DNA from: Streptomyces sp. BK340
GTDB lineage: Bacteria; Actinomycetota; Actinomycetes; Streptomycetales; Streptomycetaceae
Direction of reading: 5' to 3'
Length of the DNA: 64,000 nucleotides
Assembly (NCBI RefSeq): GCF_007827595.1
Contig: NZ_VISR01000028.1
Span: 98,938 to 162,937, forward strand
Made by a program: the position numbers and the translations under genes. Positions 17,597-25,540 of the stretch are shown piece after piece; the first letter of the stretch is position 1; each line of letters begins with the position of its first letter. Under the pieces are notes generated by a model. That model ran no database searches and was not told the origin of the DNA. It saw only the letters and a list, made by a program, of their open reading frames with translations.

Positions 17597-18460
17597 ATGG
17601 CCCTCATCACCCGTCGCAGAGCCCTCACCACCTTCGGCGCCGCCCTCGCGGGCGCGGGCGCCCTGCCCGCCGGCCAGGCCCGGGCGGGTGGCGGCGGCCG
17701 TGGCCCGCGCCCGTTGTGGCACGCGCACGCCCACAACGACTACGAGCACTCGCGGCCCCTGTTCGACGCCCTCGGTCACCGCTTCGGCAGCGTCGAGGCC
17801 GACATCTTCCTCGTCGGCGACCAGCTGCTCATCGGGCACGACAGCTCCGAGCTGGACCCGACCCGCACCCTCGAGTCCCTCTACCTCGACCCGCTCGCCG
17901 CCCGCGTCAAGGCCAACCACGGCTGTGTGTACCGGGGTTGGCGCAAGCCGCTGCAGCTCCTCATCGACATCAAGACCGAGGGTTCCTCGACGTACGTCGA
18001 ACTCGACCGGCACCTGCGGCGCTACCCGCAGCTGTTCACCCGCTACGCGCACGGCCGGGTCCACCACGGTCCGGTCACCGCCGTCGTCTCCGGTGACCGC
18101 GCGGCCCGTGTCCCCATGGAGGCCCAGACCGGGCGCCGGGCCTTCTACGACGGCCGGCTCACCGACCTCGGCGGTCCGGCCCCCGCCTCCTTCGTCCCGC
18201 TGATCAGCGACAACTGGACGCTGAACTTCACCTGGCTGGGCGAGGGCCCGTTCCCGGACGCCGAGCGGGAGAAGCTGCGCGATATCACCGGTGCCGCCCA
18301 CGCGCGAGGGCAGCGGATCAGGTTCTGGGCGACCCCGGACGCGGCGGGTGCTTCCCGGGACGCCCTGTGGACGGAACTGCTCGCCGGTGGCGTCGACCAC
18401 CTCAACACCGACGACCTCACCGGTCTCGAGGTCTTCCTGGACGCACACCAGTCCGGGTAA
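17597..18460 (+). CDS. secreted PI-PLC/glycerophosphodiesterase-family protein (AIM6-like)
   Basis: This 287-residue protein has a twin-arginine-like export signal (TRRRALTTFGAALAGAGALPAG, residues 5-26). The mature part opens with HAHNDYEHSRPLFDAL, the hallmark of the TIM-barrel phosphodiesterase group annotated as PI-specific phospholipase C/GDPD or AIM6. Possible acid and metal residues follow in SVEADIFLVGDQLLIGHD. The ATG follows GGGAGG (17585-17590). A substrate such as a phosphodiester of the envelope or of environmental lipid is inferred. Confidence 0.8.
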   Translation: MALITRRRALTTFGAALAGAGALPAGQARAGGGGRGPRPLWHAHAHNDYEHSRPLFDALGHRFGSVEADIFLVGDQLLIGHDSSELDPTRTLESLYLDPLAARVKANHGCVYRGWRKPLQLLIDIKTEGSSTYVELDRHLRRYPQLFTRYAHGRVHHGPVTAVVSGDRAARVPMEAQTGRRAFYDGRLTDLGGPAPASFVPLISDNWTLNFTWLGEGPFPDAEREKLRDITGAAHARGQRIRFWATPDAAGASRDALWTELLAGGVDHLNTDDLTGLEVFLDAHQSG

Positions 18461-18562
18461 GACCACTCGATCGGAGGACATGTCAGCCGCCCGGACGAAC
18501 CCCCCGCTACGCCACACTTGCGGCCGAACGCCGCTCATGGGGCGTGGCGGAGGAGGTTCCCG

Positions 18563-18757
18563 ATGGCCGTTTCCATCTCTGTGGTGCTGCTGCTCCTGAT
18601 CATTGTCGTGATCTTCATGCGCAACGGCGCCCTGAAGATCTCGCACGGCCTGGTCTGCATGCTGCTCGGCTTCTACCTGGCCAGCACCAGCATGGCGCCC
18701 ACGATCCACAGCGGCCTCACCGCGACCGCCGACCTGGTGGGCAGCCTGCGGCCTTAA
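18563..18757 (+). CDS. small membrane protein
   Basis: This 64-residue protein has two hydrophobic segments: VSISVVLLLLIIVVIFM (3-19) and a second near 28-45 (GLVCMLLGFYLASTSMAP). It resembles small conserved Streptomyces membrane proteins of unknown function. The ATG at 18563 is chosen over one 45 bases upstream because an AGGAGG (18551-18556) precedes it. No role can be assigned. Confidence 0.72.
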   Translation: MAVSISVVLLLLIIVVIFMRNGALKISHGLVCMLLGFYLASTSMAPTIHSGLTATADLVGSLRP

Positions 18758-18797
18758 GGCCTGTCCGGCAGGCCCTGGGGCCTGTGCGCCGTCGCGC

Positions 18798-20033
18798 TCA
18801 GGACGAGAAGACCCCGATGCCGTTCGGGACCGGGCGCTCGGCGCCGCCGCTCGGGTGGTTGCGGACCGTCACGCTGCTCGCTCCCGTGTCCCGGGTGGCC
18901 ATCTCGGTCGAGCCGCCGCCGTCGAGGTTGAACGCGTCGGACGCGCCCAAGTCGGCCATGAGGTCGGCCTCTTCGGCGATGGTCATGCCCGTGCGGTAGG
19001 CCGCCGCCCCGTCCAGCGCGAGCAGCAGCATCCTGTGCCCGTCGTCCGCGAGGCCCACGACGGTGCGCACGGCCGAGGTGCTGTCGTCCAGGCCGGACAG
19101 CGGCCTGCCGTCCCGCAGGACCGGGTAGCCGCCGATCGCGAACCTGTACGGGACCTTGGCCGTGGCCGCCACCAGGTCGTGCGTGACGGTCACCTCGTCA
19201 CCCACGGACAGCTTGCGCAGCTGCTGCGCGCCCTCCTCGCGCCCCACCAGGACCGTGGTGTCCGCGGGGATCGGGCCGCTGCCCGGGGCATCGGAGGCGG
19301 AGACCACCTCACCGTCCCGCACCTTCACCTCGTGGGTGTCCTTGCTGCACGCCCCCGCCCGGTCGGTGTCCGTGCCGCAGGTGGCACGCTCCCGGGAGAC
19401 GCTGCCCCACCGTGAGGTGAAGGCGCCGACGGAGTTCTGCGGCAGCGCGTACTGATTGAGGCCCCTCAGCGGGATCCGCCCGTCCGGCGTGCCGACCGAG
19501 CCGCTGAGGGTGAGGCGGTCCAGCCGGGCCCGTCTGTCGGTGCCCACGCCGAGGACGTCCGTCGTGGTCGTCCCGGGCGGCAGCGAGGGCCCGAACCGCT
19601 GCCCCTTCGGCACCGCCGCCTTGAGCACCTGCCCGCCCGCGATCGCCGGTCCCACGGTCGCGCCCGTCGCCTCCACGCCCGGGTGCTGCGTCTCGCTGAT
19701 GTTGAAGAAGTCGCCGTTGACCCCCGCGACCGCGCCGGCCGAGTCGGCCAGCTTGGAGACGGTCGCCCGGGCCGCCACCGACCCCGGGTACAACAGATCC
19801 AGTCGGACATGAGGATTGTTCAGATCGACGGTGAGCAGGTGGGCGTGTGCCTTGCCCGCCGCCTCCTCGATGTCGAACTGCCGGTAGGCGACACCGGGCG
19901 CGACCCGTCTGCCCAGCGGTACGGCACCGGCCGGTGCCGCCCCCGCCAGGGCCGCACCGGCCAGTACACCGAACGCCGTGAGAACCGTGAGAACCGATCT
20001 GCCTGCCGTCTTCTGCCGCCGATCGTGCGCCAC
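18798..20033 (-). CDS. secreted phosphodiester glycosidase (NAGPA-domain) family protein
   Basis: This 411-residue protein has an N-terminal signal sequence: an Arg/Lys-rich start (DRRQKTAGR), then VLTVLTAFGVLAGAALAGAAPAGA. The mature part carries the NAGPA fold signatures VNGDFFN, GVEATGATVG and the C-terminal FNLDGGGSTEM segment. Family enzymes cleave phosphodiester-linked sugars (GlcNAc-1-phosphodiester) in eukaryotes; the bacterial substrate is unknown but may be a cell-wall or exopolymer phosphodiester. The GTG at 20033 is preferred over a TTG at 20072, since AGGGGG precedes it. Confidence 0.82.
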   Translation of the reverse strand: MAHDRRQKTAGRSVLTVLTAFGVLAGAALAGAAPAGAVPLGRRVAPGVAYRQFDIEEAAGKAHAHLLTVDLNNPHVRLDLLYPGSVAARATVSKLADSAGAVAGVNGDFFNISETQHPGVEATGATVGPAIAGGQVLKAAVPKGQRFGPSLPPGTTTTDVLGVGTDRRARLDRLTLSGSVGTPDGRIPLRGLNQYALPQNSVGAFTSRWGSVSRERATCGTDTDRAGACSKDTHEVKVRDGEVVSASDAPGSGPIPADTTVLVGREEGAQQLRKLSVGDEVTVTHDLVAATAKVPYRFAIGGYPVLRDGRPLSGLDDSTSAVRTVVGLADDGHRMLLLALDGAAAYRTGMTIAEEADLMADLGASDAFNLDGGGSTEMATRDTGASSVTVRNHPSGGAERPVPNGIGVFSS

Positions 20034-20108
20034 TGCGCCCCCTGATGTCTCGTCAACTGTCCCAGAACTCAAGGGAAGTGCAGCAGACGGCGATGGCGCG
20101 CGGGGGAG

Positions 20109-20468
20109 CTAGGCGTCGACTACGCGAGAACGGGTGAGAAAACGCACCCCCTCGGGTGCCTCCAGCGAGAATCCACTCCCCCGTCCGGGTACCACGTCGA
20201 CGATCAGCCGGGTGTGGCTCCACACCTCGTACTGGCTCCTCGACATCCAGAACGTCACGGGCTCCTCGACGCCCTCCACCGCCAGTTCCGCCAGCAGCAC
20301 GTCGGAGTCGCCGGTGCGGAACTCGCCGTCCGGGTAGCACATGGGCGCGCTGCCGTCGCAGCAGCCGCCGGACTGGTGGAACATCAGCGGACCGTGCTCG
20401 GACCGCAGCCTGCGCACCAGCTCGGCGGCCTGCGGGGTGAGTTCGACGCGGGGGACTTCCACTTCCAT
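20109..20468 (-). CDS. DUF779 domain protein
   Basis: This 119-residue protein is conserved through the SGGCCDGSAPMCYPDGEF core (two adjacent Cys plus a third) and the WMSRSQYEVWSHTRLIVDVVPGRG stretch. DUF779 genes often neighbour aldehyde dehydrogenases, though none is adjacent here. The biochemical role is unknown; the cysteine cluster suggests metal binding. The ATG at 20468 is preferred to the GTG at 20474 because of the spacing from AGGA. Confidence 0.82.
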   Translation of the reverse strand: MEVEVPRVELTPQAAELVRRLRSEHGPLMFHQSGGCCDGSAPMCYPDGEFRTGDSDVLLAELAVEGVEEPVTFWMSRSQYEVWSHTRLIVDVVPGRGSGFSLEAPEGVRFLTRSRVVDA

Positions 20469-20562
20469 GGTCACCGTCCTGGAGAGCCGGGGCGTCTCGG
20501 GTGCCCAGTCTCACGGCTCGTCAGCGGTGCGTCCAGCACGCGTTCTTCGAGCGGGCCGTGGG

Positions 20563-21345
20563 TCAGCCGCGGCCGGGGACCTCGTCGGTCCGGCCCCATC
20601 CGGGCGTCGGCGGCTGCGGCCACCGCGGGGGAGCGGGCAGGGTCGCCGGACCGTCAAGGACCAGGCCCGTGGCCGGAGTCCGCCCGCTGAGCCAGCCGAG
20701 CAGGAGGTGCCCGGGCCCGGCGACCGAGGGGCCGCCGGGGGACAGGCACCAGCGACGGCCCAGGTCGACCGCCTCGACACGGGAGAGGGGATGACCCTGG
20801 GTCTGCAGAGCGGCGAGGGTCTCGTCGAGCGCCCAGGACACGTACGACGTCGGCCAGTCGGCGGTTCCGTACCCCAGGCCCAGGTCGAGATGGTGGTGCT
20901 CCAGTTCCCGCTGACACCGCAGCAGGGTGTACCAGGCGGGGTGCCGCCAGCCCGCGAGTGCCGACACCAGCGTGTCCCACCTGGCTGCGGGCATCTCCCG
21001 GGCCTCCGCCACGACCAGATCCAGGGCCCGCAGGGTCCGGTCGGCCAGGGCGCCGGCGGGCAGGGCGGCGGTCCGCCCGGCCGCCTCGGCCAGGGCGGCC
21101 GCATCCTGCCGGGGTCCCGGCGCGGAACCCGTACGTGCCAGCCGCAGCAGCCACACGTAGGCGTCCGCACCGCCCGCGATGTGCGCGAGCACCTGGCCCC
21201 GGCTCCAGGGAGCGAGTCCGGAGGGCGCCCGGTACTCGGCGTCGCCGAGGCCGTCCACGGTCTGCGCGAGCCGGGCCGCCGAGCGGACGACGCCATCGAT
21301 CAGGGCGTCGACGCCGGCCGCGCCCATCGCGGGGGAAACGTTCAT
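20563..21345 (-). CDS. maleylpyruvate-isomerase family, mycothiol-dependent (DinB-fold) protein
   Basis: This 260-residue protein has an N-terminal DinB four-helix domain with the metal-site pattern APWSRGQVLAHIAGGADAY (His at about 57) and LEHHHLDLG near residues 150-158. A C-terminal sterol-carrier-like domain follows. Family members are mycothiol-dependent transferases or isomerases, typical of actinobacteria. The start is the ATG at 21345 behind GGAG. The substrate is unknown. It is divergent from a small gene starting 88 bases away. Confidence 0.8.
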   Translation of the reverse strand: MNVSPAMGAAGVDALIDGVVRSAARLAQTVDGLGDAEYRAPSGLAPWSRGQVLAHIAGGADAYVWLLRLARTGSAPGPRQDAAALAEAAGRTAALPAGALADRTLRALDLVVAEAREMPAARWDTLVSALAGWRHPAWYTLLRCQRELEHHHLDLGLGYGTADWPTSYVSWALDETLAALQTQGHPLSRVEAVDLGRRWCLSPGGPSVAGPGHLLLGWLSGRTPATGLVLDGPATLPAPPRWPQPPTPGWGRTDEVPGRG

Positions 21346-21432
21346 GCACACTCCAGGGCCCAGACGTCCGCCAAGGGCATCCTAGACATGGGGAGATGCC
21401 GGGTGGGCGGGTGCCTGGGAGAGGATGCCCCC

Positions 21433-21930
21433 ATGCGCTACCACTCGCCCTTCGACCGGCCCGAACCGCGCCTCGTGCACGCCGGTGAACACCCTCTCTG
21501 GGACGAGGCCCTGGCGGCGGTCAACCGCGACCTGGCGGTGACGCTGCCGGAGCAACGGCCCCTGTGCCTCTTCGCCATACCCTGGGAGGAGGGTGAACCG
21601 GACCAGGTCTACGTCGCCCTCGCCAACGGCGAGTGGCACGGGAACCCCCTGTGGGCCGACCCGCGAACCGCCGCCGACGTCCTGGTGTCCGTGGCCGAGG
21701 CCGCGCAGGAGACGGTCTCGGAACTCCTGTGGCAGGCGTGGCCGGTCTGCTCCGTGCACGACCTGGGGATGCACGTACGCGAGGTGTCCGGCCGGCCCTC
21801 GTGGTGGTGCGCCGGTACGACGGACCCGCAGGACCCGCCGCACATCCGTGCGGCCGTGGGCGAGTTGGACACGCTCCGGCGCCCGCACCGGCCGAACCGG
21901 AAGCGCCGCGGGAACAGCGGTCGGGGCTGA
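21433..21930 (+). CDS. conserved hypothetical protein
   Basis: This is a 165-residue acidic protein with a basic C-terminal tail (PHRPNRKRRGNSGRG). Aromatic- and tryptophan-rich blocks (LFAIPWEEGEPDQVYVALANGEWHGNPLW, LLWQAWPVCSVHDLGMHVRE) look like a compact folded domain, but I do not recognise the family. It resembles small conserved Streptomyces proteins of immunity-like appearance. It lies 48 bases upstream of a DUF2625 gene in the same direction, so the two may be co-transcribed. Confidence 0.65.
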   Translation: MRYHSPFDRPEPRLVHAGEHPLWDEALAAVNRDLAVTLPEQRPLCLFAIPWEEGEPDQVYVALANGEWHGNPLWADPRTAADVLVSVAEAAQETVSELLWQAWPVCSVHDLGMHVREVSGRPSWWCAGTTDPQDPPHIRAAVGELDTLRRPHRPNRKRRGNSGRG

Positions 21931-21978
21931 CCGGGGGGCGGCCGGGGCCAGGCTCCCCGGGCGTGCCATGATCCCCGG

Positions 21979-22704
21979 ATGCGCGAGATCGACGAACTGG
22001 CCCAGGTGGACGACCCGGCCTGGCCGGAGCTCCAGGAACAGCTCGCGGCCAGTGCCGTGCCGGTCCGTGTGCTGCCGGGCGACCCCGGCGAAGGCCGCCG
22101 GTGCCTGCTGCAGATGCAGGTCACCGCGCGCTCCACGCTCGGCGCGCTCGCGTTGAACTGCGGTGGGCTCGTCCTGGACGACGGGTGGCTGCGGGTGTAC
22201 GGCGGCGGCTCGTCGGCGACGGGCGGTCTGCCCGGTCTGGGCCGGGTCAACGGCTTCCCGCAGGAATTCGATCCCGCCTGGCGCCCCGCCTCGGGTCTGG
22301 TCGTCGGGCACGACGTGCTCGGCGGGGTGTTCGCGCTCAACGGCCACGACCCCGCCGGAGCGGGCCGCCCGGGCGATCCCGGCCAGATGACGTACTTCGC
22401 TCCCGACACCCTGGAGTGGGAGGCCCTGGACATGGGCCACTCCACCTGGGTGTGGTGGCTCCTGTCCGGTCGGCTGGAGACGTTCTACGAGGGGTTGCGC
22501 CCGCCGGGCTGGCGCGAGGAGGCCGCCGCCCTGGACCTCTCGCAGGGCATCACCGTCTACCCGTTCCTGTGGTCCGAGGAGGCGCAGGACGACCTCGCGG
22601 CCACGACCCGGCGGGCCGTGGCGATGCGCGAAGTCCTGGGGGTGGCGGCGGACTTCGCCCGGCAGCTGGGCCCGGCCGATCCGGGCTTCCTCGGCGAGGT
22701 CTGA
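21979..22704 (+). CDS. DUF2625 family protein
   Basis: This 241-residue protein has the DUF2625 pattern: N-terminal REIDELAQVDDPAWPELQ, the central GGLVLDDGWLRVYGGGSSA and GRVNGFPQEFDPAW, and a TPFxWS-like YPFLWSEEAQ near residues 194-203. Its function is unknown. Related proteins are sometimes encoded near polymorphic toxin loci, but nothing of that kind is adjacent. It is followed by a decayed region. Confidence 0.78.
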   Translation: MREIDELAQVDDPAWPELQEQLAASAVPVRVLPGDPGEGRRCLLQMQVTARSTLGALALNCGGLVLDDGWLRVYGGGSSATGGLPGLGRVNGFPQEFDPAWRPASGLVVGHDVLGGVFALNGHDPAGAGRPGDPGQMTYFAPDTLEWEALDMGHSTWVWWLLSGRLETFYEGLRPPGWREEAAALDLSQGITVYPFLWSEEAQDDLAATTRRAVAMREVLGVAADFARQLGPADPGFLGEV

Positions 22705-22723
22705 GACACCGCCACCCGACCGC

Positions 22724-22900
22724 TCACCCCGGCCGGCGCAGGGCGCGCATCGACACCGCGTACACCCCGGAAGCCATCAGAAGCCCCACGGGCAGGGCGA
22801 GGTCGATTCCGCCCAGGGCGGCGGCCACCGGCTCGCTGTACACGGTGTCGGCGCACGCGGCGGAGGCGGCGACGCCCGCCGCGAGGGCCGGCGCGCCGGA
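22724..22900 (-). pseudogene. C-terminal remnant of an NCS1-type (cytosine/purine) permease
   Basis: Read leftward, the last roughly 59 codons give two hydrophobic stretches around YSEPVAAALGGIDLALPVG and a last segment LLMASGVYAVSMRALRRPG. This resembles the final helices of NCS1 nucleobase permeases (…GPVADALGGADLSFFVG…). No N-terminal part exists upstream on this strand, where the DNA instead encodes an amidohydrolase fragment on the other strand. It is a truncated gene end, supported by pattern recall only. Confidence 0.5.
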
Positions 22901-22904
22901 CCGG

Positions 22905-23330
22905 TTGACCCCGCCGGTGTACCAGAAGGGGCTGCTGGTCGAGGCCGTCGTACCCCGGCCCACCGGGGCCGAGGTACGGGCCCGCACCGCGGAGGTCCTG
23001 AACGCCATGGCGGCGGCGGGCCTCACCGGCGGCCACGCCATGGACGCCAACGGGGAGAGCCTGTCCGTGTACGCCGCTCTGGAGGCCGAGGGCGCCCTGC
23101 CTCCGCACGGGCCCGGCCAGGCCCTCACCGCGCTGCAGGGCATCACCGTCAACGCGGCCTGGGCCGCCGGGGAGGAGCACCTCGCCGGCCGGCTCGCCGT
23201 CGGCCGGCGCGCCGACCTGACGGTGCCGGCCGAGAACCCGCTGGAGGTCCCCGACACCGAGCCGGCCCGTCTGCCGGTCGTCCGCACGGTGCTGGCCGGC
23301 CGGCCCACGCACCGGGCCGCCGGCCTGTAG
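22905..23330 (+). pseudogene. internally deleted amidohydrolase (YtcJ-like) remnant
   Basis: One continuous frame joins two pieces of a YtcJ-type amidohydrolase. The first is a middle part (GLLVEAVVPRPTGAEVRARTAEVLNAMAAAGLTGGHAMDANGESL). The second is the C-terminus (ALTALQGITVNAAWAAGEEHLAGRLAVGRRADLTV…, then PVVRTVLAGRPTHRAAGL). The N-terminal metal-binding HxH part and a central block of the barrel are missing, since family members are about 530-550 residues. No start or ribosome site is visible. It abuts the permease remnant, so one deletion probably removed most of two divergent genes. Confidence 0.6.
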
Positions 23331-23354
23331 CCGACGGCCGGGGTGCCCTTCGGG

Positions 23355-25325
23355 TCAGCGCTGGGGAACGGGCGCCGCCTGTCCGGGCGGGCCCGCCGCC
23401 GCGGACGCCGACTTGATCACGTCGACGTCACTCGCCCGGACATAGGCGAGCCGGTGGCCGATCTGGATCTCGTAGTACTCCTCCTGGCCCTGCACCACGG
23501 GGGACGGGGAGTCGTCGGAGGAAGGTTTCTGCAGGTAGGAACCGAGGACGCGGGACTGCGTCACGTACCGCTGGCCCGCACGGATGGTGTATGGGAGCGG
23601 CGACTCCTCGGGCTGTTCGTCCGTCCCCTCCGGATAGGCGTCCTCCTCCGGCAGGGCGCGGCCGAACACCTCGACCTCCCTCAGACCCTCCTTCGGGGTC
23701 ACCATCCGGCCGCGCGCACCGACCGCCGTCGGGTGACTCTTCGGGTTCCTGAACCAGGCCTTGTGCCCCTGGAACCAGATCGCCGTCCAGTCGCCGCTGC
23801 GGCCGGCGACCGCGAAGGTCTGGCCCGCGGAGACCCGCGACCCCAGGTCGTTCACGTCCACGGTGGAGTCCGCGCCGTCGGGGTGCCGGCCCGGGTCCTG
23901 GATCAGCGGAGCGTTGTCGTACGGGTCGGTCCGCAGGCGCACCGCGCTGGAGCCGTGCGGCGCGCACTTCACACCGCTCTTGGTGCAGCCGGTGAACAGC
24001 GGGTTGTGCGTGGGGTAGTCCGGCAGGATCATCACGACGTCGCTGTCCGGCCCGGCCGTCGCCTTCAGCGGCGCGCCGAGCAGGTCGAAGTAGTGCCGCC
24101 AGTCCCAGAAGGGGCCCGGGTCGTCGTGCATGTCAGGGATGGAGTCCTCGGTCGGCGCCGGCACGTTGTCATGGCCGAAGATGTGCTGCCGGTCGAGCGG
24201 AACCCCGTACTTCTTCGCCAGGTACTTCACCAGGCGGGCCGAGGACCGGTACATCGTCTCCGTGTACCAGGCATCGGGATGCCGCAGGAATCCCTCGTGC
24301 TCGATCCCGATCGAGCGGGCGTTCACGAACTGGCTGCCCGAGTGCCAGGCCGCGTCCTTGATCTTGATGTGCTGGGTGATGTGGCCGTCCCGGGAGCGGA
24401 TGGAGTAGTGCCACGACGCCTCCTCCGGATCCTGGATCGTCTGCAGCATCGACGCCAGCGGCGCCTCGGTGTCGTGGATGACGATGTAGTCGATCCGCTG
24501 GTCCTTGGGCCGGTCGGCCAGCTGGTGGTTGCCGTACTCGTCGTCGTCGATCCGGACGTACGGCGCGCTGAGCCAGGAGCAGGCCAGCTCCGGCGGGCAG
24601 TCGACCTCCTTGGGGTGCGGCGCGCCGGTGGTGGCGGGGCGGTGCGGTCGGACACGGGGGCTCGCCGCGAGGGTGACCCGCTGGCCCACGTCGGTGATGC
24701 GGTGCGCGCCCCGGCGGATCACGTCGAAGACGTCGTCCGCAAAGGTCTCCGCCGAGGCCCGGTCGGCGGCCCCCGGGAAGGTGGACACGGTCTCCCACCA
24801 GTCCGCGGGATTGGGGCTGAGCGGCTTGCCGAGCTGTCGCTGGGTGGCCGCGAGGAGCGCCGCCCCGCCGCGTACGTTGGCCGCGTCGTCCGTCCGCAGC
24901 TCCTCGGCCGGAAGCCCGGTCAGGCGTGCGGCCCGGCGCAGGTCCGCCGCGGGGGCCTGCGTGCGCGAGGAGGACGATCCCGCCGTCCCCGCGCGCTGCC
25001 GTGCCTTCTTGGGCTGCGCTGTCTGCGGGGGCTGGGGCGCGTCCACCAGGTGCATCGGACCGTAGCCGCCGACGACGCTCGGCGCGCCCTGGTGCGAGTC
25101 CCACCTCGACTGCAGGTAGGAGACGCCCATGAGCACGCTCCGGGGGACGTGGTACTCGTTCGCGGCGGCCTTGTAGTCGTCCTGCAGACGTTGGTCGGAC
25201 GGAGCCACATCCCCTGAGCGGTCGATCAGTAACGGCACCAGCAGCGCCGCCGAAGCGGTCACGCAGATGATCCGCCGGTGCCCGCGTACGGCACTGGAGA
25301 CGCGGGGGGCGACGCGTTTTTTCAT
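23355..25325 (-). CDS. secreted N-acetylmuramoyl-L-alanine amidase
   Basis: This 656-residue protein has an N-terminal signal anchor (RRIICVTASAALLVPLLI). A helical region of about 160 residues comes next (transglycosylase-like appearance, VPRSVLMGVSYLQSRWDSH), followed by an Amidase_2/PGRP domain at about 250-405. The zinc ligands are His in YIVIHDTEAP and His in the FGHDNVPAPTEDS-HDDPGP segment; WHYSIRSRDGHITQHI is also characteristic. The C-terminal roughly 220 residues look like two SH3-like wall-binding modules (SGDWTAIWFQGHKAWFRNP, YYEIQIGHRLAYVRASDVDV). It cleaves the stem peptide from peptidoglycan. The start follows GGAGG. Confidence 0.87.
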   Translation of the reverse strand: MKKRVAPRVSSAVRGHRRIICVTASAALLVPLLIDRSGDVAPSDQRLQDDYKAAANEYHVPRSVLMGVSYLQSRWDSHQGAPSVVGGYGPMHLVDAPQPPQTAQPKKARQRAGTAGSSSSRTQAPAADLRRAARLTGLPAEELRTDDAANVRGGAALLAATQRQLGKPLSPNPADWWETVSTFPGAADRASAETFADDVFDVIRRGAHRITDVGQRVTLAASPRVRPHRPATTGAPHPKEVDCPPELACSWLSAPYVRIDDDEYGNHQLADRPKDQRIDYIVIHDTEAPLASMLQTIQDPEEASWHYSIRSRDGHITQHIKIKDAAWHSGSQFVNARSIGIEHEGFLRHPDAWYTETMYRSSARLVKYLAKKYGVPLDRQHIFGHDNVPAPTEDSIPDMHDDPGPFWDWRHYFDLLGAPLKATAGPDSDVVMILPDYPTHNPLFTGCTKSGVKCAPHGSSAVRLRTDPYDNAPLIQDPGRHPDGADSTVDVNDLGSRVSAGQTFAVAGRSGDWTAIWFQGHKAWFRNPKSHPTAVGARGRMVTPKEGLREVEVFGRALPEEDAYPEGTDEQPEESPLPYTIRAGQRYVTQSRVLGSYLQKPSSDDSPSPVVQGQEEYYEIQIGHRLAYVRASDVDVIKSASAAAGPPGQAAPVPQR

Positions 25326-25540
25326 GAAGGTGCCTCCGACGAGGTTCAGCGTGGTGGCCAGGACAGATGCGACCAGGGCACAGTGGACTGCCCTTCAGGG
25401 CAAAGGGGGTTGCCCTTCGCGTCACCCCTTGTACGTTTCCGTGCCTCGCGCGCCGCGTCGCGCCGAGCGTCACCGGCGTGGACCAGCCGTCGGGCACAGG
25501 CCACCCGGTCGGCGGCACCCTGCCCGCCCCTGCGGAGGGC

